A stretch of DNA of 64,000 nt from Bartonella sp. B1099 (GCF_944801835.1 NZ_CALYLN010000001.1:124001-188000); one strand, 5' to 3'. Shown: positions 20,892-31,167, numbered from the stretch's first letter. A program made the numbers and translations. Notes: generated by a model not told the origin, from the sequence alone.

Positions 20892-20996
20892 TTAAGAACA
20901 ATTAAATAGGCAAGGACACAAAAAAGGAAGAACGTAATACCATCCAAAAGCGCCAATCAATCCCCACATGACAACTAGAAATATAATTTCACCCAA
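20892..20996 (-). CDS. Small membrane protein (34 residues) upstream of sppA
   Basis: This short gene starts with TTG at 20996, with AAGGAG nine bases upstream (21006-21011), and ends in TAA 20 bases before the sppA start. The translation is one hydrophobic helix with a Gly/Trp/Tyr-rich centre (VVMWGLIGAFGWYYVLPF) and a Cys-Pro-Cys tail (CPCLFNCS). The strong ribosome binding site, tight spacing to sppA and a clear single transmembrane segment support a real gene. I do not recognise a family. The TTG start has parallels in this window (dxs, ispB). It may be a conserved alphaproteobacterial microprotein translated with sppA. Confidence 0.6.
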   Translation of the reverse strand: MGEIIFLVVMWGLIGAFGWYYVLPFLCPCLFNCS

Positions 20997-21061
20997 AGGT
21001 TAAGTCTCCTTAATAATAAAGTTTAGACTTTAAATAATAAACTGAAAAACACAAGAGACCA

Positions 21062-21850
21062 TTACAAAAGTTCCCACAAACTTATACATCCATTATTGAT
21101 TGCATCAACCCGTGATGAAAAAGCATGCCCTTCATCTTCATGTATAACCAACGCTGGTAAAATCGATAAAGCTGCTCTGCTCCCTCGTTTTGCATAAAAT
21201 AAAAGACGAATTGCCGGAGTTGATGCACGCGCATGAATGGGAATGATACAGATACCACCAAAGCGACCTTCTAAAGCATGCAAGATATCCGTTAGTGATT
21301 GTGGACGCGCAATGAGCCCTAAATATCCACCTGGCTTAACGATAGCTGCTGCACTGCGTAGCCAGTTATCAAACATCGCTTCAGGCATAACATGTGCTTC
21401 AGATTTTTGTTTATCAGGTGTCTTGCGATCCATAGGATTATTAAAAGGCGGATTCATAATGGCAAAATCAAAGCTATTATCTATCAAACCTGCTTTTATA
21501 CGAGCACTCCCTGTGAGGGTCACATCTGCTTTTAACAAACAAACTCGCTCAGAAAATTTTTCATTTTGCTTTAGCGTAAGTGTTTTTTGTGCATAAGATG
21601 CCATAAAAGATGAGCGCTCAACTAATGTAATATGAACTTGCGGACAACGCGAAGCAACAGCCAACCCTGCTGCTCCAGCCCCCGCCCCTAAATCAACAAC
21701 CTTGCCCTTTAAATCAGTGGGAACCAAACTGGCTAATAACATAGCATCCATTCCAGAACGATGACCATGTTTATGGGGTTGAACCAAATAAAATTTCCCG
21801 CGATGAAAACTGTCTATTGTTTCATCACTCTGATTCGTTGTTTTATCCAT
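21062..21850 (-). CDS. tRNA1(Val) adenine N6-methyltransferase-like protein
   Basis: This 262-residue class I SAM methyltransferase has VVDLGAGAGAAGLAVASRCP (about 51-70) and the N6-adenine signature NPPFNNP (133-139). The N-terminal FHRGKFYLVQPHKHGHRSGMDAMLLA is typical of TrmN6/YfiC. YfiC methylates A37 of tRNA-Val in E. coli; activity on that tRNA here is inferred from family only. It precedes the small membrane protein and sppA on the same strand (65-base gap) and is divergent from ispB. Confidence 0.85.
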   Translation of the reverse strand: MDKTTNQSDETIDSFHRGKFYLVQPHKHGHRSGMDAMLLASLVPTDLKGKVVDLGAGAGAAGLAVASRCPQVHITLVERSSFMASYAQKTLTLKQNEKFSERVCLLKADVTLTGSARIKAGLIDNSFDFAIMNPPFNNPMDRKTPDKQKSEAHVMPEAMFDNWLRSAAAIVKPGGYLGLIARPQSLTDILHALEGRFGGICIIPIHARASTPAIRLLFYAKRGSRAALSILPALVIHEDEGHAFSSRVDAINNGCISLWELL

Positions 21851-22055
21851 TTAAAAGCCTAATGTTCACCTTTATCAACAACCCTTTGGTCCTTAGAACA
21901 ACATTACACGCGTTAAAAAACATTTCTTACCCATATCATTCCAAGCTTACACTTCAAAGCGCCATCAAAAGCTTGAGTCAAAACAAAACCCCCTTTATGC
22001 TAGCGAATAAATAAAATTTATATATGTCCATTGCAACACTCTAGGAGTCAACATA
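21851..22055. other. Divergent spacer between the trmN6-like gene and ispB
   Basis: This 205-base AT-rich spacer should hold both promoters. In many Rhizobiales, from memory, a small DUF2007-type gene lies between these two genes. Here I see only broken frames on the minus strand, so such a gene is absent or decayed. Confidence 0.35.
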
Positions 22056-23072
22056 TTGAGTGCCGTTATCAAACAAGAACAAATAAGAAATAATCAAATT
22101 TCTCTTCAATCTCTCATTCGCCTTACACAACAAGATATGGAGCGCGTCAATCAATTTATTCTCTCTATGGCAACATCAGAAGTTGAGATGATCCCTGAAA
22201 TTTCTAACCATCTTATTTCATCAGGTGGAAAGCGATTACGTCCAATGATCACATTAGCTGCTGCTCATATGTTCGGCTATCAACATGACGGGCATATAAG
22301 ACTTGCAACAGCCGTTGAGTTTATGCATACAGCGACTTTGTTACACGATGATGTGATTGATGAAAGTGATTTACGACGCGGAAAATCTACAGCACGAATG
22401 ATTTGGGGAAATCAAGCAAGTGTTCTTGTTGGAGACTTCCTATTAGGACAAGCTTTTAAAATGATGGTTGATGTTGGCTCTATAGAAGCGCTCTCTGTCT
22501 TAGCAAACGCTGCTGCAATTATTGCTGAAGGAGAAGTTATGCAACTTTCTGCCGCAAAAAATATCAAAACCAGCCCTGCAGACTATCTGAAAATCATCAA
22601 TGCAAAAACAGCGGCACTTTTTTCGGCAGCTGCTGAAGTAGGCCCCATTGTTGCTGGTTATGGAAATAAAGAGCGTTCTGCATTACGTGACTATGGAACA
22701 TCTTTAGGATTGGCTTTCCAATTGATTGATGATGCGCTTGACTATAGTGGTAATGCTCAAAACTTAGGAAAAAATATAGGGGACGATTTTAGGGAAGGAA
22801 AGATCACAATGCCTGTGATTCTCGCATATGAGCGTGGGAATATGGGTGAAAAAGCTTTCTGGAAAGAAGCACTTGAAGATGGTAACAATAGTAATGAAGC
22901 CTTCGCACACGCGCAACACTTAATGGAGAAGTATAATAGTATCACAGATACCATAGAACAAGCACGCATCTATGGAAAACAAGCAATTGATGCTCTTATT
23001 CCCATGCATGAAAATCTTGCTTACAATGCTCTCGTTGAAACTATTGAGTTTTGCATTGCCCGCGTAAACTGA
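22056..23072 (+). CDS. ispB: Polyprenyl (octaprenyl) diphosphate synthase
   Basis: This 338-residue trans-prenyltransferase makes the long isoprenoid chain of ubiquinone. The first Asp-rich motif is LLHDDVIDESDLRRG (DDVID at 98-102), the second is QLIDDALDYSG, and SSGGKRLRP is present near residues 55-63. The start is TTG with AGGAG eight bases upstream (22043-22047); no in-frame ATG precedes the conserved region closely enough. Its product would feed UbiA (11627-12631). Chain length (C40 or C50) is not certain from the sequence. Confidence 0.93.
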   Translation: MSAVIKQEQIRNNQISLQSLIRLTQQDMERVNQFILSMATSEVEMIPEISNHLISSGGKRLRPMITLAAAHMFGYQHDGHIRLATAVEFMHTATLLHDDVIDESDLRRGKSTARMIWGNQASVLVGDFLLGQAFKMMVDVGSIEALSVLANAAAIIAEGEVMQLSAAKNIKTSPADYLKIINAKTAALFSAAAEVGPIVAGYGNKERSALRDYGTSLGLAFQLIDDALDYSGNAQNLGKNIGDDFREGKITMPVILAYERGNMGEKAFWKEALEDGNNSNEAFAHAQHLMEKYNSITDTIEQARIYGKQAIDALIPMHENLAYNALVETIEFCIARVN

Positions 23073-23166
23073 TTCTTTGCAAGAATCGCAGTATTTCTTA
23101 AAAAAGTAATGAGATATGATTTATAAACGACACAATCGATTGATTATCTTAAAAAGGATTAGCTCC

Positions 23167-24861
23167 ATGTGCTCTGCAACGGTATCCCGACTTTTTACCT
23201 TCTTTATCGTGGGTATCATGCTGATGCCATCCCCTACCTACAGTAAAATAAGCACGGTGACTCATACAAGTTCATTTACAGGTGCTTATTTAGCTGGAAG
23301 GGTTGCAAATCATGAAAATAAAACAGATCTTGCGATCAATTATTTTAAACAGGCACTCGTTTATCAACCTGATAACATTGAAACACAAAAAGAGCTCCTT
23401 GAAGCTATGCTCTCAGTCGGAGACTTTAAAGAAGCTGTGCAACAAGCTAAAAAACTCAAAGAGCAAGATGTTATAACTCCCTTTGTTTCCTTAACGTTGT
23501 CAATAGAAAGTCTCATTAAAAAAGACTATAAGAATGCCAAGCTTCTTCTACAATTAAAAGAACCTCCCACAGCCAATAACCCAATACCTGAACTCATCGG
23601 TGCTTGGATTACATTTGGATCTGGGCAAAAATCTCAAGCAATTGCTGATCTTAAGAAGCTCAAAGGTCCTGTCTGGTATGAGCTTTTTATATCTTATCAT
23701 CTAGCACTTATGAGCGACCTTGCAGAACGACCACAGGATGCAAAAAAATATTTCATTAAAGCACTGAATAACAAACAGGGCACTCTTATCGCTCCTAATA
23801 CCTATGAACGTATTATTATAGCCTATGCTTCATTCCAATTGCGCCATAATATGCGTAACCAAGCTCTTCAGACAATCCAGCATGGCGAACAAATGTTGTC
23901 AGCTCGAGAAGTTTTCCAAAACTTTCGAGAAAAAATTGAAAAAAATACTTTCTTAGAAAGGTTGATTAAAACACCTCAACAAGGAGCAGCCGAAGTGTTG
24001 TATAATTTTGGAACAGCTCTCAACCATAAAAACTCAGGACGTATTGCACGTATTTTTAAACAATTATCTTTCGCCTTATATCCTCAAAATGACGCAACAC
24101 TGTTTCAACTCGCACATATTTCTGCTAAACTGGATGATCTTCATCAAGCCATTAAACTTTATCGCGCTTTATCTCCTAAATCTCCTTATTATAAAGATGG
24201 ACAAATCCATCTTGCATTCCTTCTTGCCAATAACAACAATTACAAAGAAGCAATAAAACTACTGACGTTGTTAAATAAAAAATTTCCCAATGATCGTAAC
24301 ATTTTGATAACGCTCGTTGCTTTTTATATGCAGGATCATAAATTTCTTGAAGCTACTAAAACTCTAGACTATGCGATTGCTCAGATAAAAAACTTTCAGC
24401 AGGACGATTGGAAACTTTTTTATCAGCGTGGTATTGCTTTTGAACGTCTAAAACAGTGGCCAAGAGCAGAAATTGACTTGCGAAAAGCCCTTGAATTTTT
24501 CCCAAACCAGCCGCAAGTTCTGAATTATTTAGCCTATTCCCTTGTAGAACGAGGCGAGAAGCTTGAAGAATCACTCCATATGCTACAAAAAGCTTCTGCT
24601 TTGCAAGCGCACAACAGTCATATTCTCGATTCTTTAGGATGGGCTTATTATAAACTAAAAGAATACAACAAAGCAGTCCAAATATTGGAAAATGCTGTCA
24701 GATTACAACCTGAGGACCCAACGCTGAATGATCATTTAGGAGATGCCTATTGGAAAGTTGGACGTAAACGTGAAGCAATATTTCAATGGAATCACGCAAT
24801 TGACGGAAAACCAGAAAATTCTAAACAAATTCAAGAAAAATTGAAATTTGGTTTGCAATAA
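23167..24861 (+). CDS. Secreted or periplasmic tetratricopeptide repeat protein
   Basis: The protein has 564 residues from the chosen ATG, which has AAGGA eight bases ahead. It begins with a signal peptide (SRLFTFFIVGIMLMPSPTYS) and continues as tandem TPR helices: a clear group near the N-terminus (AINYFKQALVYQPDNIETQ) and four or more consecutive repeats in the last 200 residues (WPRAEIDLRKALEFFPNQP, NKAVQILENAVRLQPEDP). It is a protein-protein scaffold in the envelope; a partner cannot be named. An in-frame ATG at 23116 would add 17 basic residues. Relatives often place this gene beside ispE and ispB. Confidence 0.85.
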   Translation: MCSATVSRLFTFFIVGIMLMPSPTYSKISTVTHTSSFTGAYLAGRVANHENKTDLAINYFKQALVYQPDNIETQKELLEAMLSVGDFKEAVQQAKKLKEQDVITPFVSLTLSIESLIKKDYKNAKLLLQLKEPPTANNPIPELIGAWITFGSGQKSQAIADLKKLKGPVWYELFISYHLALMSDLAERPQDAKKYFIKALNNKQGTLIAPNTYERIIIAYASFQLRHNMRNQALQTIQHGEQMLSAREVFQNFREKIEKNTFLERLIKTPQQGAAEVLYNFGTALNHKNSGRIARIFKQLSFALYPQNDATLFQLAHISAKLDDLHQAIKLYRALSPKSPYYKDGQIHLAFLLANNNNYKEAIKLLTLLNKKFPNDRNILITLVAFYMQDHKFLEATKTLDYAIAQIKNFQQDDWKLFYQRGIAFERLKQWPRAEIDLRKALEFFPNQPQVLNYLAYSLVERGEKLEESLHMLQKASALQAHNSHILDSLGWAYYKLKEYNKAVQILENAVRLQPEDPTLNDHLGDAYWKVGRKREAIFQWNHAIDGKPENSKQIQEKLKFGLQ

Positions 24862-24958
24862 ACAATGCTTAACCGTAAACCACATAAAATAATAAACAGA
24901 GAGACTAAAATTTCTTTAGGTGCTCTCTATGTCATTCAATATTTAAAGAGTATAAAGC

Positions 24959-25900
24959 GTGAAACTGCCTGAGCATCTTAACCCCAAACGTTCTTTTCAG
25001 GGACTCATCTTAACTTTGCAAAATTATTGGGCCCACTATGGATGTGCGATTTTGCAACCTTACGATATGGAAGTCGGAGCTGGAACTTTTCATCCAGCAA
25101 CAACGCTACGCTCTTTAGGTCCACGGCCTTGGAAAGTTGCTTATGTCCAACCCTCTCGGCGTCCAACAGATGGCCGATATGGTAAGAATCCAAATCGTTT
25201 ACAACATTATTATCAATTCCAAGTGCTTCTCAAACCCTCTCCGCTCAATCTACAAGAACTTTATATAAAGTCGCTACAAGCTATCGGGCTTGATACAAAA
25301 CTGCATGATATTCGTTTTGTTGAAGATGACTGGGAAAGCCCAACCCTTGGCGCTTGGGGACTCGGATGGGAATGTTGGTGCGATGGGATGGAAATCTCTC
25401 AATTTACTTATTTTCAACAAGTTTGCGGCATTGAATGCGCCCCAGTTTCAGGAGAGCTCACATATGGTCTTGAGCGTCTAGCGATGTATATCCAAGGGGT
25501 TGATAACGTCTATGATCTTAACTTTAATGGTTTGGAGAAAGAAAATAAAATAAGTTATAGAGATATTTTTCTACAGGCAGAACAGGAGTATTCATACTAT
25601 AATTTCGAATTTGCTGATACGAAACTGCTCCACCAACATTTTATCGATGCCGAACGCGAATGCAATGCACTTCTTAATGCAGGAAAACCCAATAAAGAAA
25701 ATGCATTCCATCGCTGTGTTTTTCCTGCCTATGATCAATGTATTAAAGCGAGCCATATTTTTAATCTTTTACAAGCACGTGGCGTTATTTCTGTAACTGA
25801 ACGACAAAATTATATTCTTCGCGTTCGTGATCTCGCACGCCGTTGTGGGGAAGCTTTCTTACTCACAGAAGCTGGACAAATATATACTGGAGAAGCCTAA
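24959..25900 (+). CDS. glyQ: Glycyl-tRNA synthetase alpha subunit
   Basis: This 313-residue catalytic subunit of the bacterial alpha2-beta2 glycyl-tRNA synthetase begins [20 protein letters not shown]. The motif regions [37 protein letters not shown] and [19 protein letters not shown] are intact. The start is GTG with AAAGAG eight bases upstream. The stop codon overlaps the glyS start by one base (TAATG), coupling production of the two subunits. Confidence 0.97.
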   Translation: MKLPEHLNPKRSFQGLILTLQNYWAHYGCAILQPYDMEVGAGTFHPATTLRSLGPRPWKVAYVQPSRRPTDGRYGKNPNRLQHYYQFQVLLKPSPLNLQELYIKSLQAIGLDTKLHDIRFVEDDWESPTLGAWGLGWECWCDGMEISQFTYFQQVCGIECAPVSGELTYGLERLAMYIQGVDNVYDLNFNGLEKENKISYRDIFLQAEQEYSYYNFEFADTKLLHQHFIDAERECNALLNAGKPNKENAFHRCVFPAYDQCIKASHIFNLLQARGVISVTERQNYILRVRDLARRCGEAFLLTEAGQIYTGEA

Positions 25901-28122
25901 TGTCTGATCTTCTTCTTGAACTTTTCAGTGAAGAAATCCCTGCACGTATGCAACGAAAAGCTGCTGCTGATCTTAAAAAAGCTGTTACAGATCAACTTGT
26001 GAATGCTGGTTTGTCCTATAAAGTTGCTCGTGAATATTGGACGCCCCGTCGACTAACATTGGACATACGTGGGCTTTCTATACGCTCAAAAGATATCTAT
26101 GAGGAACGCAAAGGTCCCAGTACAAAATCACCACAGCACGCAATTGATGGTTTTCTCCGTGCAACGGGGCTCAACGATATTTCTGAAGCGCAGATTGGAC
26201 ATGATGATAAAAAAGGTGATTTTTATATTGCTAAAATTGTAAAAAAAGGTAGGGCAGCAGAAGAAATTATTGCCGATATTTTACCAGATGTTATTCGCAA
26301 CTTTCCGTGGCCAAAATCTATGCGTTGGGGAAAAGATTCCGCAAAAAGTGGTGCTCTAAAGTGGATTCGACCTTTACAAAATATTCTTTGCGTCTTCGGA
26401 CCAGAAATTGGTGAAACGCATGTTATTCCGTTTACAATTGGCCCTCTTGAAAGTAACAATCTCACTTATGGTCATCGTTTCTTAAGTAACGGAAAGCCAT
26501 TCCAAGTGCGCCGCTTTGATGATTATGTGATGCAACTTGAAGCCCATAAAGTCATTCTGGATACCGAAAGACGAAAAAATATTATTTTAGCAGATGCCCA
26601 AAATCTTTGCTTTGCAAACGGTTTAGAACTGATTCAAGACAACGCTCTCCTAGAAGAAGTTGCTGGTCTTGTTGAATGGCCTGTTGTCCTTATAGGTTAT
26701 TTTGACAAATCATTCCTTGATATTCCTCCAGAAATTATTCGCTTGACCATTCGAGCCAATCAAAAATGTTTTGTCACCCGTAAACAAGGAGAAAAAGTAA
26801 AACTTTCTCATCATTTTATTCTTGTTTCTAATATTCTTGCAAATGATGAAGGCAAAGAAATTTCGAAAGGAAATAGTAAGGTTGTCTGTGCCCGTCTTTC
26901 GGATGCCCTTTATTTTTGGCAAACAGATCAGCGTGATTTGCCCGATATTCAACAATTGGAATCTTCTGTCAAAAAATTTGATCTTGATATAAAGAAACCT
27001 CTCGATCAAAGAATGGCGCGACTTGATCATTTGAATGTAACTTTTCACACCAAATTAGGGACGCAAGGTGCAAGAGTAGAACGCATCGCTAAACTCGCAC
27101 AAAAAATTGCACCTTTGATACACGCAGATCCTCTTTTAGCAAAACGTGCAGCAATTCTTGCAAAAGCTGATTTACAAACGGAAATTGTCGGAGAATTTCC
27201 TGAACTACAAGGGATTATGGGGCAAAAATATGCCCTTCTTCAAGGAGAAGATCCTTGTGTAGCTGTCGCAATTGAAGAGCATTATAAACCTCAAGGACCA
27301 ACAGATCGACTTCCGCAAGAACCACTTGCTATAACCATTATGCTCGCCGACAAAATTGACATGCTGGTTGGCTTTTGGCTCATTAATGAAAAACCAACGG
27401 GTTCGAAAGATCCCTATGCATTAAGACGAGCAGCCTTAGGAATTATTAGGCTTGTCCTTTCTCGGGACTGGAAAATCAATCTTATGCCACTGTTTCAGTT
27501 GGCAACGAATCTTTTCGTACAACAGAAAAATAAATATGAAAGCTCTCAACAAGAAAATCCACAATTGCAGAATTTTCTTCCAGAAAAAACAGAGTATATT
27601 TTATCAGATCTGTTATTCTTTTTTCATGATCGTTTAAAAATCCATCTAAAAGAGGAAGGAGCTCGCTACGATGCTCTTGAAGCCATTTTAAATAAAGATT
27701 CTGATGATTTTTTATTGGTTGCACGTCATGTCGAGTCTCTTATCGCTTTTATCAATACCCACGATGGAATGCACTTTGTAGCCTCTGTAAAGCGTACTGC
27801 CAATATTCTTGAAAATGAATTTCAAAAAAGCACAACAATAATAAATGAAATTACTCCTGAGCTTTTTATTGAGAAAGAAGAAAAGCAGCTCTATCATGCA
27901 ATCTGTGAAGTAGAAAGAAAAGTTCTTGCGCCCATCAATACAACAGATTTATCGTTTGCACTCGATATTTTAGCGCCGCTTGGAAAATTGATTGATCTCT
28001 TTTTTGAAAAGGTATTGGTGAACGATGAAAACCCTAGTGTTCGTGCGAACCGCCTAGCTCTTCTCAAACGTACTCACACAATTACACAAGCGGTTGCAGA
28101 CTTCTCAAAACTTGTCCTTTAA
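25900..28122 (+). CDS. glyS: Glycyl-tRNA synthetase beta subunit
   Basis: This 740-residue tRNA-binding subunit pairs with GlyQ. The N-terminus LLLELFSEEIPARMQ is diagnostic, followed by RNFPWPKSMRWG and an HD-like central region (KADLQTEIVGEFPELQGIMG). The C-terminal part resembles the DALR anticodon-binding domain. The ATG at 25900 shares its A with the glyQ stop. Length is slightly above the E. coli protein. Confidence 0.97.
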   Translation: MSDLLLELFSEEIPARMQRKAAADLKKAVTDQLVNAGLSYKVAREYWTPRRLTLDIRGLSIRSKDIYEERKGPSTKSPQHAIDGFLRATGLNDISEAQIGHDDKKGDFYIAKIVKKGRAAEEIIADILPDVIRNFPWPKSMRWGKDSAKSGALKWIRPLQNILCVFGPEIGETHVIPFTIGPLESNNLTYGHRFLSNGKPFQVRRFDDYVMQLEAHKVILDTERRKNIILADAQNLCFANGLELIQDNALLEEVAGLVEWPVVLIGYFDKSFLDIPPEIIRLTIRANQKCFVTRKQGEKVKLSHHFILVSNILANDEGKEISKGNSKVVCARLSDALYFWQTDQRDLPDIQQLESSVKKFDLDIKKPLDQRMARLDHLNVTFHTKLGTQGARVERIAKLAQKIAPLIHADPLLAKRAAILAKADLQTEIVGEFPELQGIMGQKYALLQGEDPCVAVAIEEHYKPQGPTDRLPQEPLAITIMLADKIDMLVGFWLINEKPTGSKDPYALRRAALGIIRLVLSRDWKINLMPLFQLATNLFVQQKNKYESSQQENPQLQNFLPEKTEYILSDLLFFFHDRLKIHLKEEGARYDALEAILNKDSDDFLLVARHVESLIAFINTHDGMHFVASVKRTANILENEFQKSTTIINEITPELFIEKEEKQLYHAICEVERKVLAPINTTDLSFALDILAPLGKLIDLFFEKVLVNDENPSVRANRLALLKRTHTITQAVADFSKLVL

Positions 28123-28896
28123 AACTAAAATGTCCTATGAACTGATAAAAATAATAGAGATAAATTTTTTTATTAATGAATATTTTAGAATATTATAAAG
28201 AATTTCCCCGTGGAATTCACTCTAACTTTAAAAAGCAGTAGAACTTTTTATCGTCAATGATACTTCATACTGAATCATAACACTGAATATCGTAAATTTT
28301 TATCATCACAAATCTTCTCCTTTCGTATTAAAATGATTGGAGTCACTCTTTTGTGCACACACAAGTTAAGTTAGTGTGTGAATAACATATCGAAGAAAAG
28401 AGTAAAAGTGCTCCTCATGAACGGTGCTAAGTACTATTGTACAATTAGGAGAATTGCTCAAGTAATATCGGTACGATTGGTTTGCACTCTTATTAAAATA
28501 AAAAGAGGATCATGCTCCGTAGATTTATACACTTTACGGGGCCGCTAGTTTTCATAGATGTCGTCGTAAAATGAAGGAGTAATATACGTTGAGAAATGTT
28601 TCTCCCCTAAAACCCCTCAACATAAAAGCAGTTGCTCAATACAAAAATCGTCACAATATCTTAACTGATAATATAATAACAGTGCTCGCTTATCGCTTCA
28701 TAAACATAAAGACAATAGCGCACCTCATTATAATCTTCATGAAGAGAATCAAAAAATGAACCTAAACTAGGGAACACAGCCCTTCAAACTCAATGCACAG
28801 CCAACTCAAGACTGGCATCACCACATAATAGATAAAGAATTTGATATGGAAAAAATTATGCACCTAAAAAAGCAATTTTTTATCTCTAAAATGCCA
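28123..28896. other. Long spacer between glyS and the F0 ATP synthase operon
   Basis: This 774-base spacer lies between convergent genes. It contains a 7-bp hairpin (CACACAC 28356-28362 with GTGTGTG 28374-28380) and one possible short gene (28589-28759, reported as a finding). I see no tRNA or recognisable protein remnant. Confidence 0.45.
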
Positions 28897-29391
28897 TTAA
28901 TTAAGATACTTTTTCATTTTCCCCAATGATTCTTTCGAAAGAGCTTCTTTAACAAGTTCGTCTGCTCTGTTAGAATCTAATTCCTTTGCAATAAGGATAC
29001 GTGCTGTAGAAATTGCCAAATCAATAGCTGATGAAGAAACCATGCGTATTGCATCCGCTTCTGCTTGAGCAATTTTTTGCTCTGCCAGTTTATTGCGGTT
29101 TTTTACATATTCTTCTGCTTTTGTACGAGCCTCAGCAATCACGGATTCAACTTCATGCTTTGCCGCTGCAATAATCTCTTGCGCATCTTTTTCTGCTTCC
29201 GCGTGTTTGCGTTGATATTCAGCTAATATTTCCTGTGCCTCTTCACGAAGACGTAGAGCCTCATCCAGCTCATCTTTGATACGCTTCGCACGTGCATCAA
29301 GATGATGCAAAACTTTCTGCGGAATCTCGAAATAGACTAAAAGAGCCACAAAAAGAACTAATCCAACAAAAGCCCAAAAAGTATCACTCAT
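28897..29391 (-). CDS. atpF: ATP synthase F0 subunit b
   Basis: The protein has 164 residues. One N-terminal transmembrane helix (FWAFVGLVLFVALLVYF) is followed by a long charged coiled coil (RIKDELDEALRLREEAQEIL and onward) that forms the peripheral stalk. The chosen ATG gives MSDTFWAFVG. The gene begins 11 bases after the b' gene. It is the last gene of the F0 operon and precedes a long spacer. Confidence 0.93.
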   Translation of the reverse strand: MSDTFWAFVGLVLFVALLVYFEIPQKVLHHLDARAKRIKDELDEALRLREEAQEILAEYQRKHAEAEKDAQEIIAAAKHEVESVIAEARTKAEEYVKNRNKLAEQKIAQAEADAIRMVSSSAIDLAISTARILIAKELDSNRADELVKEALSKESLGKMKKYLN

Positions 29392-29402
29392 CTTTGTCTT
29401 CC

Positions 29403-29969
29403 TCAATAATCCGCAGTTTTAACAACTGAACGAACAGCCTCTTTGCTGATATCAACATCAATCAATTTTTTCACAATTTCAAGGGCGACTTCTTCAGCGA
29501 TAGAACCAACATTTTGCATCGCTTTATCGCGAATTTTTGCTATCTGTTTCTCAGCCTCTGCAAGCTTTTTCTCTAAACGCTCTTCAATTTCCTTCCGTTC
29601 AAGCTCCGCCTTTTGTTTTAATTCTTCACCAGCAGCCTGTGCTATGGTATGCGCTTTCAAACGCGCTTCTGCTAATTCACGTTCATAAGTTTCAACAACA
29701 GTATCTGCTTCCTGCTTCATGCGCATTGCCTGATCTAAATCAGATGCAATTCGATCTCGACGTGTTTCAATAACACCACCAATACGCGGCGCAATCACAC
29801 GAGAGATAAACAGATAAAAAAGTCCGAAAGAAATTGCCAACCAGAAAAAATGCGAACTAAAATGAACAAAATCAAAAGGCGGAAACACACGATTTGCATG
29901 CTCTGCCACTTTCTTGATATGTTCTATCGACGTTTCAGTGTTCTGTGCATAAGCGCTGGAAACAAACAT
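29403..29969 (-). CDS. atpG: ATP synthase F0 subunit b'
   Basis: This 188-residue protein is the second stalk subunit found in alphaproteobacteria and photosynthetic bacteria. An N-terminal extension ([13 protein letters not shown]) precedes the membrane helix ([19 protein letters not shown]) and a long coiled coil. With b it forms a heterodimeric peripheral stalk. Some genomes name it atpF2; atpG here means b', not the gamma subunit. Confidence 0.92.
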   Translation of the reverse strand: MFVSSAYAQNTETSIEHIKKVAEHANRVFPPFDFVHFSSHFFWLAISFGLFYLFISRVIAPRIGGVIETRRDRIASDLDQAMRMKQEADTVVETYERELAEARLKAHTIAQAAGEELKQKAELERKEIEERLEKKLAEAEKQIAKIRDKAMQNVGSIAEEVALEIVKKLIDVDISKEAVRSVVKTADY

Positions 29970-30096
29970 CTTTTTTCACCCTTTAAATAGCTTAAGCTCT
30001 CTCTAACCAATGATCATTGACGAACATTTTTCTGATTAAGAGCTAAAAGGGTAAATCTTTTCTCATAGCGAGAACAAACATACCCTTTTATGATGA

Positions 30097-30327
30097 TTAA
30101 ACCCCAAAAAGAAGTAATAAAGCAATGAGCAATGAAAAAATACCCAAAGCTTCTGTCACAGCAAAACCAAAGACGAGACGTCCAAACTGACTATCTGCGG
30201 CTGATGGATTACGTAATGCACCAGAAAGATAGCTCCCAAAAATATTACCAAGCCCTAAAGCTGTTCCAGCCATACCAAAGCAAGCAAGACCAGCGCCAAT
30301 ATATTTTGCTGCAAGCACCATTTCCAT
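30097..30327 (-). CDS. atpE: ATP synthase F0 subunit c
   Basis: This 76-residue hairpin of two membrane helices forms the rotor ring. The polar loop is RNPSA (39-43), and the proton-carrying carboxylate is Glu59 (FAVTEALGIF). The first helix carries the small-residue pattern GMAGTALGLGNIFG needed for ring packing. AAAGGAG precedes the ATG. It has 127 bases to the b' gene. Confidence 0.96.
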   Translation of the reverse strand: MEMVLAAKYIGAGLACFGMAGTALGLGNIFGSYLSGALRNPSAADSQFGRLVFGFAVTEALGIFSLLIALLLLFGV

Positions 30328-30381
30328 ATTATTCTCCTTTAAAGCGAAATTGCACTATTCGACGGAAAACCGCCAATTTTA

Positions 30382-31167
30382 TTAATGTCCTGGATGAATT
30401 GCATCATTAAGATACATACATGTTAAAACTGTAAAGACGTAAGCTTGAAGAAATGCAACCAAAAACTCAAGAGCCGTAATCGCTACAGTCATAATAAGGG
30501 GTAAAACCGAACCACCAACACCTACGATTCCTACCCCAATCATTGAAACAACAAACCCTGAAAACACTTTGAGCGTAATATGACCAGCAAGCATATTCGC
30601 AAAAAGACGAAGCGAAAGACTGATGGGGCGGGAGAGAAAAGAAATAATCTCAATCATTGTCACGAGTGGCAAAACGACGACAGGAACCCCACTGGGAACA
30701 AATAGTTTCAAAAAACTGACCCCATGCTTATAAAAACCATAACCAATCACCGTCAAAATAACCACCATTGCCAACGAAAACGTGATCATGATTTGTGAGG
30801 TCACCGTATAAAAATAGGGGAAGAGACCGATAAAGTTAGCAACCAAAATAAAAGTAAACAGAGAAAAAACTAAAGGGAAAAATTGCATTCCCTGCACACC
30901 AGATGATTCCCGCAGAGTCGACGCTACAAACTCATAGGCCATTTCTGAAAGAGACTGCATCCGTGTTGGAACCAATCCACGGCTTGATGATGAAATAAAG
31001 AGAAAAACAGAAGTTATAACAACCGTAATGACGGTAAACAATGATACATTTGTAAATGATAAATCCATATTCCCTATGGAAATCTTAATCAGCCGTGAAA
31101 TCTCAAACTGATGAATAGGATCTGGAGCGTGCGCTGTCACTTCAACCTCATTTATCGGACCTCTCAT
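30382..31167 (-). CDS. atpB: ATP synthase F0 subunit a
   Basis: This 261-residue membrane protein has about six helices and provides the proton half-channels against the c ring. The essential arginine lies in the [13 protein letters not shown] motif (about residues 190-202). The start is the ATG at 31167, 19 bases inside the end of the upstream atpI gene. Confidence 0.96.
   Translation of the reverse strand: MRGPINEVEVTAHAPDPIHQFEISRLIKISIGNMDLSFTNVSLFTVITVVITSVFLFISSSSRGLVPTRMQSLSEMAYEFVASTLRESSGVQGMQFFPLVFSLFTFILVANFIGLFPYFYTVTSQIMITFSLAMVVILTVIGYGFYKHGVSFLKLFVPSGVPVVVLPLVTMIEIISFLSRPISLSLRLFANMLAGHITLKVFSGFVVSMIGVGIVGVGGSVLPLIMTVAITALEFLVAFLQAYVFTVLTCMYLNDAIHPGH

Noticed and set aside
28356-28380. 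CACACAC/GTGTGTG hairpin as a terminator of glyS
   Set aside because: The 11-base loop and absence of a T-run make it a poor terminator, and it lies over 230 bases after glyS.
28480-28500. TTTGCACTCTTAT-like phrase also seen inverted near 32230-32250
   Set aside because: Only about a dozen bases are shared in AT-rich DNA; too short to call a repeat family.
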